NCBI GenBank assembly: GCA_020635355.1
Contig: JACJZW010000016.1
Coordinates: 1-64,000, forward strand
Origin: Flavobacteriales bacterium
GTDB lineage: Bacteria > Bacteroidota > Bacteroidia > NS11-12g > UBA9320
Reading direction: 5' to 3'
Length of the DNA stretch: 64,000 bases
The notes under the pieces are model-generated. The model did no database searches, was not told the origin of the DNA, and saw only the letters and a program-made list of their open reading frames with translations. Shown piece after piece: positions 25,140 to 32,741 of this stretch. The position numbers and the translations under genes are program-made. Each line of letters begins with the position of its first letter. The stretch's first letter is position 1.

Positions 25140-26525
25140 ATGAGCGAAAATTTACGTTTTAGTCTGCCCAAGGAGCAGGCGAGGCCCTTAACCACTACCC
25201 ACAAAACCAGGCCTCAAATGGAGGCGATTTCGTCGAGAAATCTCCTCAAGTATCTACCCTGGGTGAACGTGCAAGGAGGTTATTACCGGGTTAACAGAAG
25301 GCAAGTTTTGGAAATCAGACCGGGTAAGGTTGCGCTCATCGACGATGGGGGTACTCCGGCCATTTTTGGTCCGTCTCTCAACCAGATGCCAAGCTTCCAC
25401 ATGATCAGTGATGAAAACCTCCTGAATCAAATTGCTTCAGCAGCCGAAAAACAGGACTTTGCCAAGGATGAAACGGTGGTGTCTGACGGCGTTGCTCCAA
25501 CACATTTGTACATCATCGTTAAAGGTAAAATTTCCTTCCACGAACCCGGTGTCTACAACAATGCCAACTCCATCGGAACCATGGGCCCCGGTCAATATTT
25601 CGGTGAGTTTGGATTGTTTACCGGATCACCACTTTTTGCTTTTAATGCGGTGGCTACGTCCAATGTAACGGTGCTTAAAATTTCGTATGACGACATCAAC
25701 GCCATCCTCACCAATTCATCGGAATTTCAGGATCACTTTGAGAATCATGCCAATGCGCTTGAAGAGTTGCGAGATCGGATTAACCGGAAAGGGGAGTCTA
25801 TCGTTCACTTGTTTTCCGGCTTGCATGACGATGAACCGGATATTCCAAGCACCTATGTGGCGTATGATCCCCATCCTCGGGAATATGAACTTTATACTGG
25901 TCAAACCATCCTTAAAATTCACACCAAGGTGGCTGATCTCTACAACAACCCCTACAATCAAACCGAAGAACAAGTTCGGCTGACCATCGAAGAACTTCGC
26001 GAGGCCCAGGAAAATGAGATGATCAATAACAAGGAGTTTGGGCTGCTGCACAATGCCGATTACCGTCAGCGCATCCAAACCAAATCAGGACCGCCAACTC
26101 CCGATGATTTGGATGAACTTCTTTCAAGAAGACGAAAGACTCAATTCATCTTCGCCCATCCAAAGGCAATAGCCGCCTTCACCCGAGAATGTACCAACCG
26201 GGGTATTTATCCCGATACCGTAGAAATGGATGGTAAAAAGGTGTTGGCCTGGCGTGGTGTGCCGCTGCTCACCTGCAATAAAATTCCGGTAACCAATGGA
26301 TTGACCTCCATGATTGCTATGCGAACGGGTGAACAGGATCAAGGCGTTGTGGGACTGTATCAAATGGGAATCCCGGAAGAAGTTGAACCCAGTTTATCGG
26401 TTCGTTTTATGGGGATCGATGAAAAAGCCATCATTTCTTACTTGATTACCAATTACTTCTCCGTTGCTGTTTTGGTACCCGATGCCTTGGGTATCCTTGA
26501 AAGCGTTGAAGTGGGTAATCACTAA
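25140..26525 (+). CDS. Family 2B encapsulin shell protein with cyclic-nucleotide-binding domain
   Basis: A 461-residue protein matching family 2B encapsulins, HK97-fold nanocompartment shell proteins often misannotated as Crp/Fnr regulators. The N-terminal arm and first shell portion are about residues 1-80 ('YLPWVNVQGGYYRVNRRQVLEI'). A cNMP-binding-like domain is inserted at about 85-200 ('HLYIIVKGKISFHEPG', 'GQYFGEFGLFTGSPLFAFNAVATSNVTVL'). The shell then resumes to the end ('RRKTQFIFAHPKAIAAFTREC', 'NGLTSMIAMRTGEQDQGVVGLYQMGIP', 'SVRFMGIDEKAIISYLITNYFSVAVL'). There is no helix-turn-helix. The usual phosphate-binding Arg of the cNMP pocket is Leu165 here. The terpene cyclase 11 bp downstream is the expected cargo. 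Confidence 0.92.
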   Translation: MSENLRFSLPKEQARPLTTTHKTRPQMEAISSRNLLKYLPWVNVQGGYYRVNRRQVLEIRPGKVALIDDGGTPAIFGPSLNQMPSFHMISDENLLNQIASAAEKQDFAKDETVVSDGVAPTHLYIIVKGKISFHEPGVYNNANSIGTMGPGQYFGEFGLFTGSPLFAFNAVATSNVTVLKISYDDINAILTNSSEFQDHFENHANALEELRDRINRKGESIVHLFSGLHDDEPDIPSTYVAYDPHPREYELYTGQTILKIHTKVADLYNNPYNQTEEQVRLTIEELREAQENEMINNKEFGLLHNADYRQRIQTKSGPPTPDDLDELLSRRRKTQFIFAHPKAIAAFTRECTNRGIYPDTVEMDGKKVLAWRGVPLLTCNKIPVTNGLTSMIAMRTGEQDQGVVGLYQMGIPEEVEPSLSVRFMGIDEKAIISYLITNYFSVAVLVPDALGILESVEVGNH

Positions 26526-26536
26526 GATACGGATTC

Positions 26537-27601
26537 ATGCAAAAACTGGAGGATACCCAGGATTTGATTCGTAGCGTATTGGGTGGCGGACCAAGAGGAC
26601 TTGGTACCAAAACCACCAATATTGCCGCGATTCTCAATCGGCCCGATCAGGAATCGGATACGGAGCTGCGTCATCGGCAACCGTACAGGGATGATGAGGC
26701 GTTGGGAAATGAACTCAATGAACGATTGCTTCGATGGGCGGAACAAATTGGGTTGTATGACGGTCATCTGGACTATTTGCGCAAATGCAATTTTGGCCGA
26801 TATGTGATGCTTACCTACGCCTTTTCAGAAGATCGGGACCGTTTGTTTCTTGCTGGTCAGGCCATGCTCGCGCTTTTTGGTTTGGACGATTACTTCGTAG
26901 ACGATAAACGCGCCGGATCAACATTGGATATGGTTGGAAGAAACCTGTCGATGTGCATGTCGGCGTTGGACGAACCCTATTTCACCGATAAATACAACGA
27001 CGACACCCAACAGGGTCTCAGTCATCCCGTGCACACCGCCTTACGCGAATACATTAACGGAACTGCGCATTACGGAACACCGCAACAGGTGGCCCGGGTC
27101 CGACATGAAGACATGTGCCTTTTTGTGGCGATGTGCCATGAATCGAGCTGGCGTATGAACAAGATGGTGGCGCCGGTATGGGAATATTTAGGAAGTCGGC
27201 AAATGAATGGCTTTACGCCGTGTTTAACCATGATCGATATTGTGGAGGCGTATGAACTGCCGCATAATATCTATTCCATGCCCAAGGTGAGGAAGGTGGT
27301 AAAGCTGGCGGGATTGATCTGTGTCATGGTGAACGACCTGGTCTCGGCTGATAAGGAAGAAGAAGCCGGCGTACATCAGTTCGGAATTCGGGAAGCGATT
27401 GTTGAGGAGGAAGGATGTACGTTTGAGGAGGCCCACCGAAGGGGGGTTCGATTGCACAATGATCTGTTGCGCATTTTCGAAGATACTTCTGCTGAGTTGA
27501 TGGTGTATGCTACTCCCGAACTGCGGCGATACCTAATCGGTTTGGAAGCCTGGATTGCCGGCAGCCACCGTTGGCATACCACGAGTGAACGCTACTCGTA
27601 A
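26537..27601 (+). CDS. Terpene cyclase, 2-methylisoborneol-synthase-like, probable encapsulin cargo
   Basis: A 354-residue class I bacterial terpene synthase. The Asp-rich Mg2+ motif is DDYFVDD (117-123), the NSE triad is NDLVSADKE (Asn266, Ser270, Glu274) and the C-terminal Arg-Tyr pair is Arg352-Tyr353. Residues 1-50 are polar and probably disordered, a natural place for a cargo-loading segment that docks inside the encapsulin. It would ionise a prenyl diphosphate and cyclise it; the exact substrate and product cannot be read. 2-MIB synthase proper needs 2-methyl-GPP, but no GPP methyltransferase is encoded in this window. The gene follows the shell gene after 11 bp and the pair form an operon. 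Confidence 0.92.
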   Translation: MQKLEDTQDLIRSVLGGGPRGLGTKTTNIAAILNRPDQESDTELRHRQPYRDDEALGNELNERLLRWAEQIGLYDGHLDYLRKCNFGRYVMLTYAFSEDRDRLFLAGQAMLALFGLDDYFVDDKRAGSTLDMVGRNLSMCMSALDEPYFTDKYNDDTQQGLSHPVHTALREYINGTAHYGTPQQVARVRHEDMCLFVAMCHESSWRMNKMVAPVWEYLGSRQMNGFTPCLTMIDIVEAYELPHNIYSMPKVRKVVKLAGLICVMVNDLVSADKEEEAGVHQFGIREAIVEEEGCTFEEAHRRGVRLHNDLLRIFEDTSAELMVYATPELRRYLIGLEAWIAGSHRWHTTSERYS

Positions 27602-27606
27602 CATCG

Positions 27607-27624
27607 TTCAAGCGAACGCTTGAA
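27607..27624 (+). terminator. Hairpin after the terpene cyclase gene
   Basis: A perfect 8-bp inverted repeat, TTCAAGCG-aa-CGCTTGAA, starts 5 bp after the stop codon of the terpene cyclase. It is followed by an AT-rich repeat, not a clean T run, so it is a plausible but not classical terminator between convergent operons. Confidence 0.6.
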
Positions 27625-27656
27625 TGATGTTTAATGCTTAATGCTTAATGTTTGAA

Positions 27657-27712
27657 GGATGAGTCAAATTGATGGGTAGCCATTCAACATTAAGCATTAA
27701 AAATTATGAATT
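27657..27712. repeat. 56-bp direct repeat, left copy flanking the Ubl/DUF4132/E1 operon
   Basis: Begins 'ggatgagtcaaattgatggg' and ends 'attaaaaattatgaatt'. It matches 31535-31590 at 52 of 56 positions in the same orientation. The E1-like gene's stop codon and its last two codons lie inside this copy. Confidence 0.85.
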
Positions 27713-28408
27713 CAACCGAAAGGTGCGGAACACATTCTTCAACGCATTAAAACAGAGAATTTTACCATCCAGTACCTCGGTGCTGCCAATCAACAATTTC
27801 AACACCTCATTTGCCTGCAGTGTTCCGGCTAAACCACAGGTGGTGCTCATCACACCGTTTACCGCACAATCCAATACATTCATTCCGTCACCCGTTAGCT
27901 GAAAGGCATCGTTCAGGTCGATATTACGTTGATGGTGCAAAACCGTCACATAGCCTTCCCAACCGGTAAGTGCGGCATACACCAATGGCTTGGTTGCCTG
28001 CTTACACATCGCGTTAATGTGTTGCCTGGAACCGAGGTTGTCCGTGCAATCACACACCACATCGTAGTTCGACAGATCCAGTGACGAGCTAACTTCTTCA
28101 ACCCGGCCTACCAATCCATTAACGGTGCACGTAGGATTCTGATTCTGAAGTTTTTGAGCCAGAACTTGGGCCTTTGGCCGACCAACATCATGGGGAGTAA
28201 ACAGTAACTGTCTGTGCAAGTTTGATTCTTCTACCACATCAAAATCAATCACGTTTAATACGCCCACGCCGGAGGCAACAAGGTGTGCTGCAACGTGTGT
28301 TCCAAGACCGCCTGCTCCAATAATCAGAACACGCCCGGCCTGAATAGTTGTCTGACCTTCTATGCCTATTTCAGGCAGAATTTGTTGCCGCACATAACGG
28401 GAAGTCAT
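27704..28408 (-). CDS. E1/ThiF/MoeB-like adenylating enzyme, zinc-less short form
   Basis: A 234-residue E1-superfamily enzyme that would adenylate the C-terminal Gly of a ubiquitin-like protein. Seen: the nucleotide-binding loop GAGGLG (31-36), Asp55/Asp57 (DFD), Arg66 in ESNLHRQ, Lys79 in GRPKA, and Asp123 (CTDN). A Cys at 181 (DCAVNGV) aligns with the catalytic Cys of ThiF (184) and MoeB (187). Both CxxC zinc pairs of ThiF/MoeB are absent: the first is replaced by a 'RNIDLNDAFQ' stretch, and the protein ends (FRLNS) before the second. Its ATG directly follows the TAG of the DUF4132 gene. The operon also encodes a Gly-Gly-ending partner, so it is probably dedicated to that protein rather than to thiamine or molybdopterin synthesis. 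Confidence 0.9.
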   Translation of the reverse strand: MTSRYVRQQILPEIGIEGQTTIQAGRVLIIGAGGLGTHVAAHLVASGVGVLNVIDFDVVEESNLHRQLLFTPHDVGRPKAQVLAQKLQNQNPTCTVNGLVGRVEEVSSSLDLSNYDVVCDCTDNLGSRQHINAMCKQATKPLVYAALTGWEGYVTVLHHQRNIDLNDAFQLTGDGMNVLDCAVNGVMSTTCGLAGTLQANEVLKLLIGSTEVLDGKILCFNALKNVFRTFRLNS

Positions 28409-30982
28409 CTAATTCCGGTTAATCTGGGAGGTTATGGTGGTGTCTGTTATGGACGTGTCATCCGCCAACATCAAGGCCTTGGACAGGATTACCGATAAGC
28501 CGCTGTCGCCTTCAAACGGCAGGAAGACCTCTCCACCACTTTTTTTACACCGATCCGGTACGATGCAGAGGTACTGATCATTCGGTTCCATGAGAATATT
28601 GGTACTACCAATGTGAATCTTGTACGTTCTTAGTTTGCCTTTTACTACCAAAAACTTGTCCTGAATGGAGGCAACATCCCGGATTTTAAGACGAGGGATC
28701 AAACCTTCCAGAATGCCCTTTCGGGTTTTGGCAATCTCGGTCAGGTTGCCAAAGGAGTACGATTGCCAATAGTCGTTATACCCTGGATTTGTGCCGGAAT
28801 CAACCCACATTGGATCATTCCCGATACTCGCCACACCAACAAATAGGTCAACGTCGCGGAGTACTTCCGACAGTACAATTTCGGGCACATCAACCAGATC
28901 CATGACATCGTTGTTTTCCAACTTTACAAATCGCACCTGATCCGTTGCAATGTAGTTCCAGATGCCGGTATCGTTCATGTCTTGATCGGAATACAACTCA
29001 TTTATCCAATACTCGGCACGTAAGCCGTATTCCGGGAGTTCGAGTTCGGCATACACCTTATCCATACCATGGTCATAGGCACCAAGCAACGAGTAGCTCC
29101 ATCCGCGGATCTTGGCCAACGAATTAAATTGGTGCTGCTTCAGAATGTGTGCCGCCATCCGATTGCTGTAGGTCTTGGTCTTGATCTCCGCGTCAGTCAG
29201 AATATACACTTCCCGAAAAGCCTGTTTCAGGGGTTGAACCATTTGAAGTGCCTGGATGCGCTCACGCCATTGACGAATGTCGGCAACGGTTGCCTGGATC
29301 GGGTGCCAAAGCGAGATGGAATCGGCGTTGTCAAATGAAACCACTTCATTGGACAGTGTTTTCCATTCGTCGTCCTGGAATAAAACGGATTTCGTGACTC
29401 CGGAATGGGTAACGTTCCAGATGAGTCGGTGGGTGAGAAACGACATCAGCCCATGATCCAGATAAAAGGCGTTGAACTTATCAGGTGCCCAGGATCGGTT
29501 CAAACGAAACATTCGGTCAATGCGGTCCCGCTGGGCACTGAGCATAAGGTTGATCTGCTTGATCGAATCCTTGAGTTTTTTCAGCTTGGCTTTGTGTTTT
29601 TCAGTAACGTGTTTTGGAACGGATTTCTGCTCCGATCCATCAGCCTTCAGCCATTTGAGCGTGATTTTCCCGATGCGTTCAATTTCCACCACAGCGGTAA
29701 AATCGTCAAAGGCAACTTCCTTCTTTCCGTTGATCAAACCGTAATCATCAACCGACAAGTCTTCAATTTCCGAGATGGAGACACCCTGTGCCTCAGCGGC
29801 TTGATGCAGGTATTTTTCAATAAGTTTTTGGGTATTGGATTGCCGGATTCTCAATCGTAAGCGGGACAGATGCCCAATTCCTTCCAACCCTTTTGACTTA
29901 TACAATACGTAGATGCAGGCATTTCCTATTGCGGCAGAGGCGGGGCCCTTGCCTGGAATTTTCCGATATGCGCGTTCAGCCAAAGCCGCAATGGCCGTTA
30001 GAGTCTGAGTGTTATGAAAGTGGCTGCACATCCAAATGAAGCCCTTGATGGATTCCGTATTGGCGCCTGATATGTACTCCGTAGTGGTGAACTGATACTC
30101 CTCTCCGTCGAAGTTATGCGTGCTGGTGTAATCCTTTTCCTTAAGAGCGGTGGCAAAAGCCAGCCAATCATTTACGGTGGTTTTGAAGGTCTCGTTTCCA
30201 AGATCTTGAATGAGTGCTTTGGATTCGGTCAGAAATTTTTTAGTGGGTTTGGATCCGGATGCCGAGGAGGCTAACAGAATGAGTTTATACCAATGGATCT
30301 TTTCATCGTCCGTTTTTTGATCGATGATGTGGTTCGCATGAACCGAAAAATCATCATTCCCCATAAATTTCTGAGGCATGATGGGCATGTCTTCCTTGCC
30401 GCCATCAAAGAGGATCTCATCAATTTTTCCCATCCATTTTCCCTTTTCCTTTTCATAGTGATAGTAGGAGATCTCGTCAATTTTTGTTCGAAGCCGCTTC
30501 AGCGCTTCATTCAAATTGGGGGAAGGTGGGGTGTCCTTAAACTGGTTTTGAATTTGGTTGAGCATGTAGGACATTGGCCACACGTGGAGGGATGAGTGCT
30601 CCAGTTGTTTTACCGAGCTGATGGTGTTCACCAAGGTACAGGCGTCCGAATCATCCATGTTTAGCTTAGTTCGCAGCAATTGCTTGATGTAGCCTTCGCG
30701 AACCCGACTTATTCTTCGGGTGTATTCATCATTGTGCGAACGTTTTTGATAGGTGGGATCAATATAAACCTGGAAGTTATAGACGATGAAATCTATTTTC
30801 TTCTTCTCATCCCACACCTTAACCTTTTGGTTGTAATCATCCAGTTTTCGCACATCCACATCGTAGAAATACTGTTCCAACCGTTTGTAGTCATTCAGCG
30901 ATCGGACAATGATGGTCTCAAACTCCTTGTTTTCCGCCGGGACATTATCCGGCTTTTTGAACAATCTACTGATCAGGCTCAT
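28409..30982 (-). CDS. DUF4132 domain protein (MolR/YehI-related)
   Basis: An 857-residue cytosolic protein starting at ATG 30982, one base after the stop of the preceding gene; an in-frame TTG at 30994 would overlap it. Residues 1-480 are largely helical and charged without a recognised domain. The C-terminal half resembles DUF4132 ('PLKQAFREVYILTDAE', 'SNRMAAHILKQHQFNSLAKIRGW', 'VPEIVLSEVLRDVDLFVGVASIGNDP'), ending with the short module 'DKFLVVKGKLRTYKIHIGSTNI' (DUF7737-like). No WGR domain is present, unlike many homologues. E. coli MolR/YehI is a distant relative of unproven function. Its place between a ubiquitin-like protein and an E1 suggests it is a target, scaffold or effector of that pair; this is inference. 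Confidence 0.8.
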   Translation of the reverse strand: MSLISRLFKKPDNVPAENKEFETIIVRSLNDYKRLEQYFYDVDVRKLDDYNQKVKVWDEKKKIDFIVYNFQVYIDPTYQKRSHNDEYTRRISRVREGYIKQLLRTKLNMDDSDACTLVNTISSVKQLEHSSLHVWPMSYMLNQIQNQFKDTPPSPNLNEALKRLRTKIDEISYYHYEKEKGKWMGKIDEILFDGGKEDMPIMPQKFMGNDDFSVHANHIIDQKTDDEKIHWYKLILLASSASGSKPTKKFLTESKALIQDLGNETFKTTVNDWLAFATALKEKDYTSTHNFDGEEYQFTTTEYISGANTESIKGFIWMCSHFHNTQTLTAIAALAERAYRKIPGKGPASAAIGNACIYVLYKSKGLEGIGHLSRLRLRIRQSNTQKLIEKYLHQAAEAQGVSISEIEDLSVDDYGLINGKKEVAFDDFTAVVEIERIGKITLKWLKADGSEQKSVPKHVTEKHKAKLKKLKDSIKQINLMLSAQRDRIDRMFRLNRSWAPDKFNAFYLDHGLMSFLTHRLIWNVTHSGVTKSVLFQDDEWKTLSNEVVSFDNADSISLWHPIQATVADIRQWRERIQALQMVQPLKQAFREVYILTDAEIKTKTYSNRMAAHILKQHQFNSLAKIRGWSYSLLGAYDHGMDKVYAELELPEYGLRAEYWINELYSDQDMNDTGIWNYIATDQVRFVKLENNDVMDLVDVPEIVLSEVLRDVDLFVGVASIGNDPMWVDSGTNPGYNDYWQSYSFGNLTEIAKTRKGILEGLIPRLKIRDVASIQDKFLVVKGKLRTYKIHIGSTNILMEPNDQYLCIVPDRCKKSGGEVFLPFEGDSGLSVILSKALMLADDTSITDTTITSQINRN

Positions 30983-30983
30983 A

Positions 30984-31373
30984 TCATCCGCCAACTAAGG
31001 GTGTGAGTTTGATGAAGCTGATGTGCGTGTCCGGACGAACCAGAACCTCCTGATCCAAGGATTCGATTTGGGTGTTATCAATGAGCATAAAGAATCCATT
31101 TTTCTGAAAGGCATCCAGCGCCACATATACCTGCTTCTCAGAATCAATAAATCGATCAGTCTTTAAGCGGTATCCGTTCAATGATCGCTCTGCATCGGTA
31201 GGTTGAACCAATCCGTTGAATTTGTCGCCTGCTTTGGAATTGTAATCCGCTACTTCCTGGGTAACACGGGCAGTAATGATTTCCCGGGCTGAGGTGGATT
31301 CCGATTGAATTTCAATCATGATTTCGTTCAGAATGTCCCCGGCGAAGGTTTCGTCCTTGATGGTGAGTTTCAT
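30984..31373 (-). CDS. Ubiquitin/MoaD-like protein with C-terminal Gly-Gly
   Basis: A 129-residue protein with the plan of a beta-grasp carrier. It has a beta hairpin at 1-24 (MKLTIKDETF, NEIMIEIQS), a long helix at about 27-47 (AREIITARVTQEVADYN) and an insert of about 45 residues including a second helix (about 78-91). The closing segment is 'FFMLIDNTQIESLDQEVLV' then 'ISFIKLTPLVGG', matching the MoaD/ThiS/ubiquitin ending in which the last strand leads to an exposed Gly-Gly (128-129). The stop follows the second Gly immediately, so no processing peptidase is needed. It is first in an operon with DUF4132 and an E1-like enzyme. Family placement comes from the C-terminal pattern and context; no direct similarity search was possible. 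Confidence 0.65.
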   Translation of the reverse strand: MKLTIKDETFAGDILNEIMIEIQSESTSAREIITARVTQEVADYNSKAGDKFNGLVQPTDAERSLNGYRLKTDRFIDSEKQVYVALDAFQKNGFFMLIDNTQIESLDQEVLVRPDTHISFIKLTPLVGG

Positions 31374-31461
31374 CGGCTATTTGTAGAATGTTGTGAGAGC
31401 CGAAATTAAGGAAAGGTTTTTTTTAATGTTTGATGCTTAATTCTTAATGGGGTCTCAAATC

Positions 31462-31498
31462 AAATAATCTCGCAAGCATCCACTTGTGGGATTTTTTA
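31462..31498. terminator. Terminator-like hairpin, fifth copy
   Basis: Stem CTCGCAAG ... CTTGTGGGATTTTTT, the same element as the four tandem copies at 21.8-22.1 kb, with related 'gtgcttaatg' flanks. It separates the M23/membrane-protein operon from the Ubl operon. Confidence 0.75.
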
Positions 31499-31534
31499 AT
31501 TTTTAATGTTTGGTGCTTAATGATTAATTGTTGT

Positions 31535-31590
31535 GGATGAGTCAAATTGACGGGTAACCATTCATCATTAAGCATTAAAAATTAAGAATT
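31535..31590. repeat. 56-bp direct repeat, right copy flanking the Ubl/DUF4132/E1 operon
   Basis: Begins 'ggatgagtcaaattgacggg'. Four mismatches to 27657-27712, same orientation, 3.88 kb apart. It ends 5 bp before the stop codon of the M23 peptidase gene. Confidence 0.85.
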
Positions 31591-31595
31591 AATCC

Positions 31596-32120
31596 TCATC
31601 GTTCTTCCAGATACCTGATCGGGTTGAGGTAAAAGATCTTCTTCCATCCTTGAGGGGAGGAATCGGCGCGCCAGAAATACGGGAACAAGGTTGCAATGGT
31701 GTAGTGAAGATGGGGTGGTTTCCCGGCCGCATTCCCACTGTCGCCCACCGTGCCGATCACATCCTCCTGATTTACAAAAGATCCGCCATGCGTTTTGATT
31801 TCATTCAAATGGGCATAGTAGTGCATTCGCCATTTGGGACCCAGGATCAACACATAATTCCCGCCCAATCGAATTTGACCGGTGGAGATCACCAGTCCGT
31901 GTGTCGCCGAACGAATAGGCGTTCCTTTTTTGGCAAAAATGTCGACCCCTTTGTGCGTTCCGGATCGTCCCCAAGGGTAATACCAAAAGGATTCCGGATG
32001 ATAATCGGCCTGATGTGCCCCCTCTACCGGCATGTTGATGGATTGTGGGATGGCAAAGCCCATCATCAAGAACACGAATAGTCCGATCAATAGGTAATAT
32101 CTCTTTTTAATCTTGAGCAT
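31596..32120 (-). CDS. M23 family metallopeptidase
   Basis: A 174-residue protein with an N-terminal membrane or signal segment (8-25) and a LytM/M23 domain. Zinc and catalytic residues are in place: His56 and Asp60 (HKGVD), His104 (YYAH) and His137/His139 (HLHY). 'VIGTVGDSGNAAGKPPHLHY' is classical for the family. It would cut peptidoglycan cross-link peptides or other Gly-containing peptides in the periplasm. The start overlaps the end of the upstream membrane-protein gene by 14 bp. Confidence 0.94.
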   Translation of the reverse strand: MLKIKKRYYLLIGLFVFLMMGFAIPQSINMPVEGAHQADYHPESFWYYPWGRSGTHKGVDIFAKKGTPIRSATHGLVISTGQIRLGGNYVLILGPKWRMHYYAHLNEIKTHGGSFVNQEDVIGTVGDSGNAAGKPPHLHYTIATLFPYFWRADSSPQGWKKIFYLNPIRYLEER

Positions 32121-32715
32121 GTCGTTTTAAATCATACGTGCGTTGAACAATCTTCCATCCACCAAACGTCAATGACAGGGTGATCAGTACATCGGCGATC
32201 AGCCAAAAAGGAATAAAGGAATGCATCACAGGCGGACACGGATCACACATCCCGGAGAATAACGTCAGAAACGTGAAGGGGAAGCCGTAGGTGTCATCGC
32301 CATCCACCGGCCGCTGAATGGTTGCAGTGGAATAGGTGAGTAGTAGGAAGAGAAGGATGGCGGCAGATAGGAAGCGGACAATACGATCCTGGTAATTCAG
32401 CACAACCACCCGAATGAGGAAAACGCCTACCATGGGCAAATGATCCGGACTGAAGGTGTACTCGCCCCACATCAGCCCAACTTCTGTAAGCAACAAAGCG
32501 AATAGGATCCATCGACCAACGGCGTGTTTGAGCCATCCAAAAAGCAGAAGAATACAGGTCACCACTTCGATAACGGAGTGAGCCGATAGGAATGAATGAG
32601 CATAATCCGTGGTTATCCAATGGAGATACAGCGATTGAAAAAGCGCCAGTATTACGCTGATCAGCATCCATCGGTACAGGGTTCTATAGGAAACGGTGCG
32701 AAACACGATTGGCAA
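32107..32715 (-). CDS. Integral membrane protein, unknown
   Basis: A 202-residue protein with about five hydrophobic helices (about 15-32, 42-62, 68-85, 115-130, 160-180). The extramembrane 'GMCDPCPPVMHSF' contains two Cys. No family recognised. It overlaps the M23 gene and follows the DUF998-like gene by 26 bp, so the three are probably one operon. Confidence 0.65.
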   Translation of the reverse strand: MPIVFRTVSYRTLYRWMLISVILALFQSLYLHWITTDYAHSFLSAHSVIEVVTCILLLFGWLKHAVGRWILFALLLTEVGLMWGEYTFSPDHLPMVGVFLIRVVVLNYQDRIVRFLSAAILLFLLLTYSTATIQRPVDGDDTYGFPFTFLTLFSGMCDPCPPVMHSFIPFWLIADVLITLSLTFGGWKIVQRTYDLKRHAQD

Positions 32716-32741
32716 TCAAGCTCTTGAATTATGGCTGAAAT

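Noticed and set aside
25140..26525. Crp/Fnr-type transcription regulator
   Set aside because: It has a cNMP-binding fold but no helix-turn-helix; the flanking segments are HK97-type encapsulin shell.
27704..31373. CBASS type II or Bil-type ubiquitination defence locus
   Set aside because: No CD-NTase, E2-like, JAB peptidase or effector nuclease; the middle gene is DUF4132 and the E1 is a short single-domain form.
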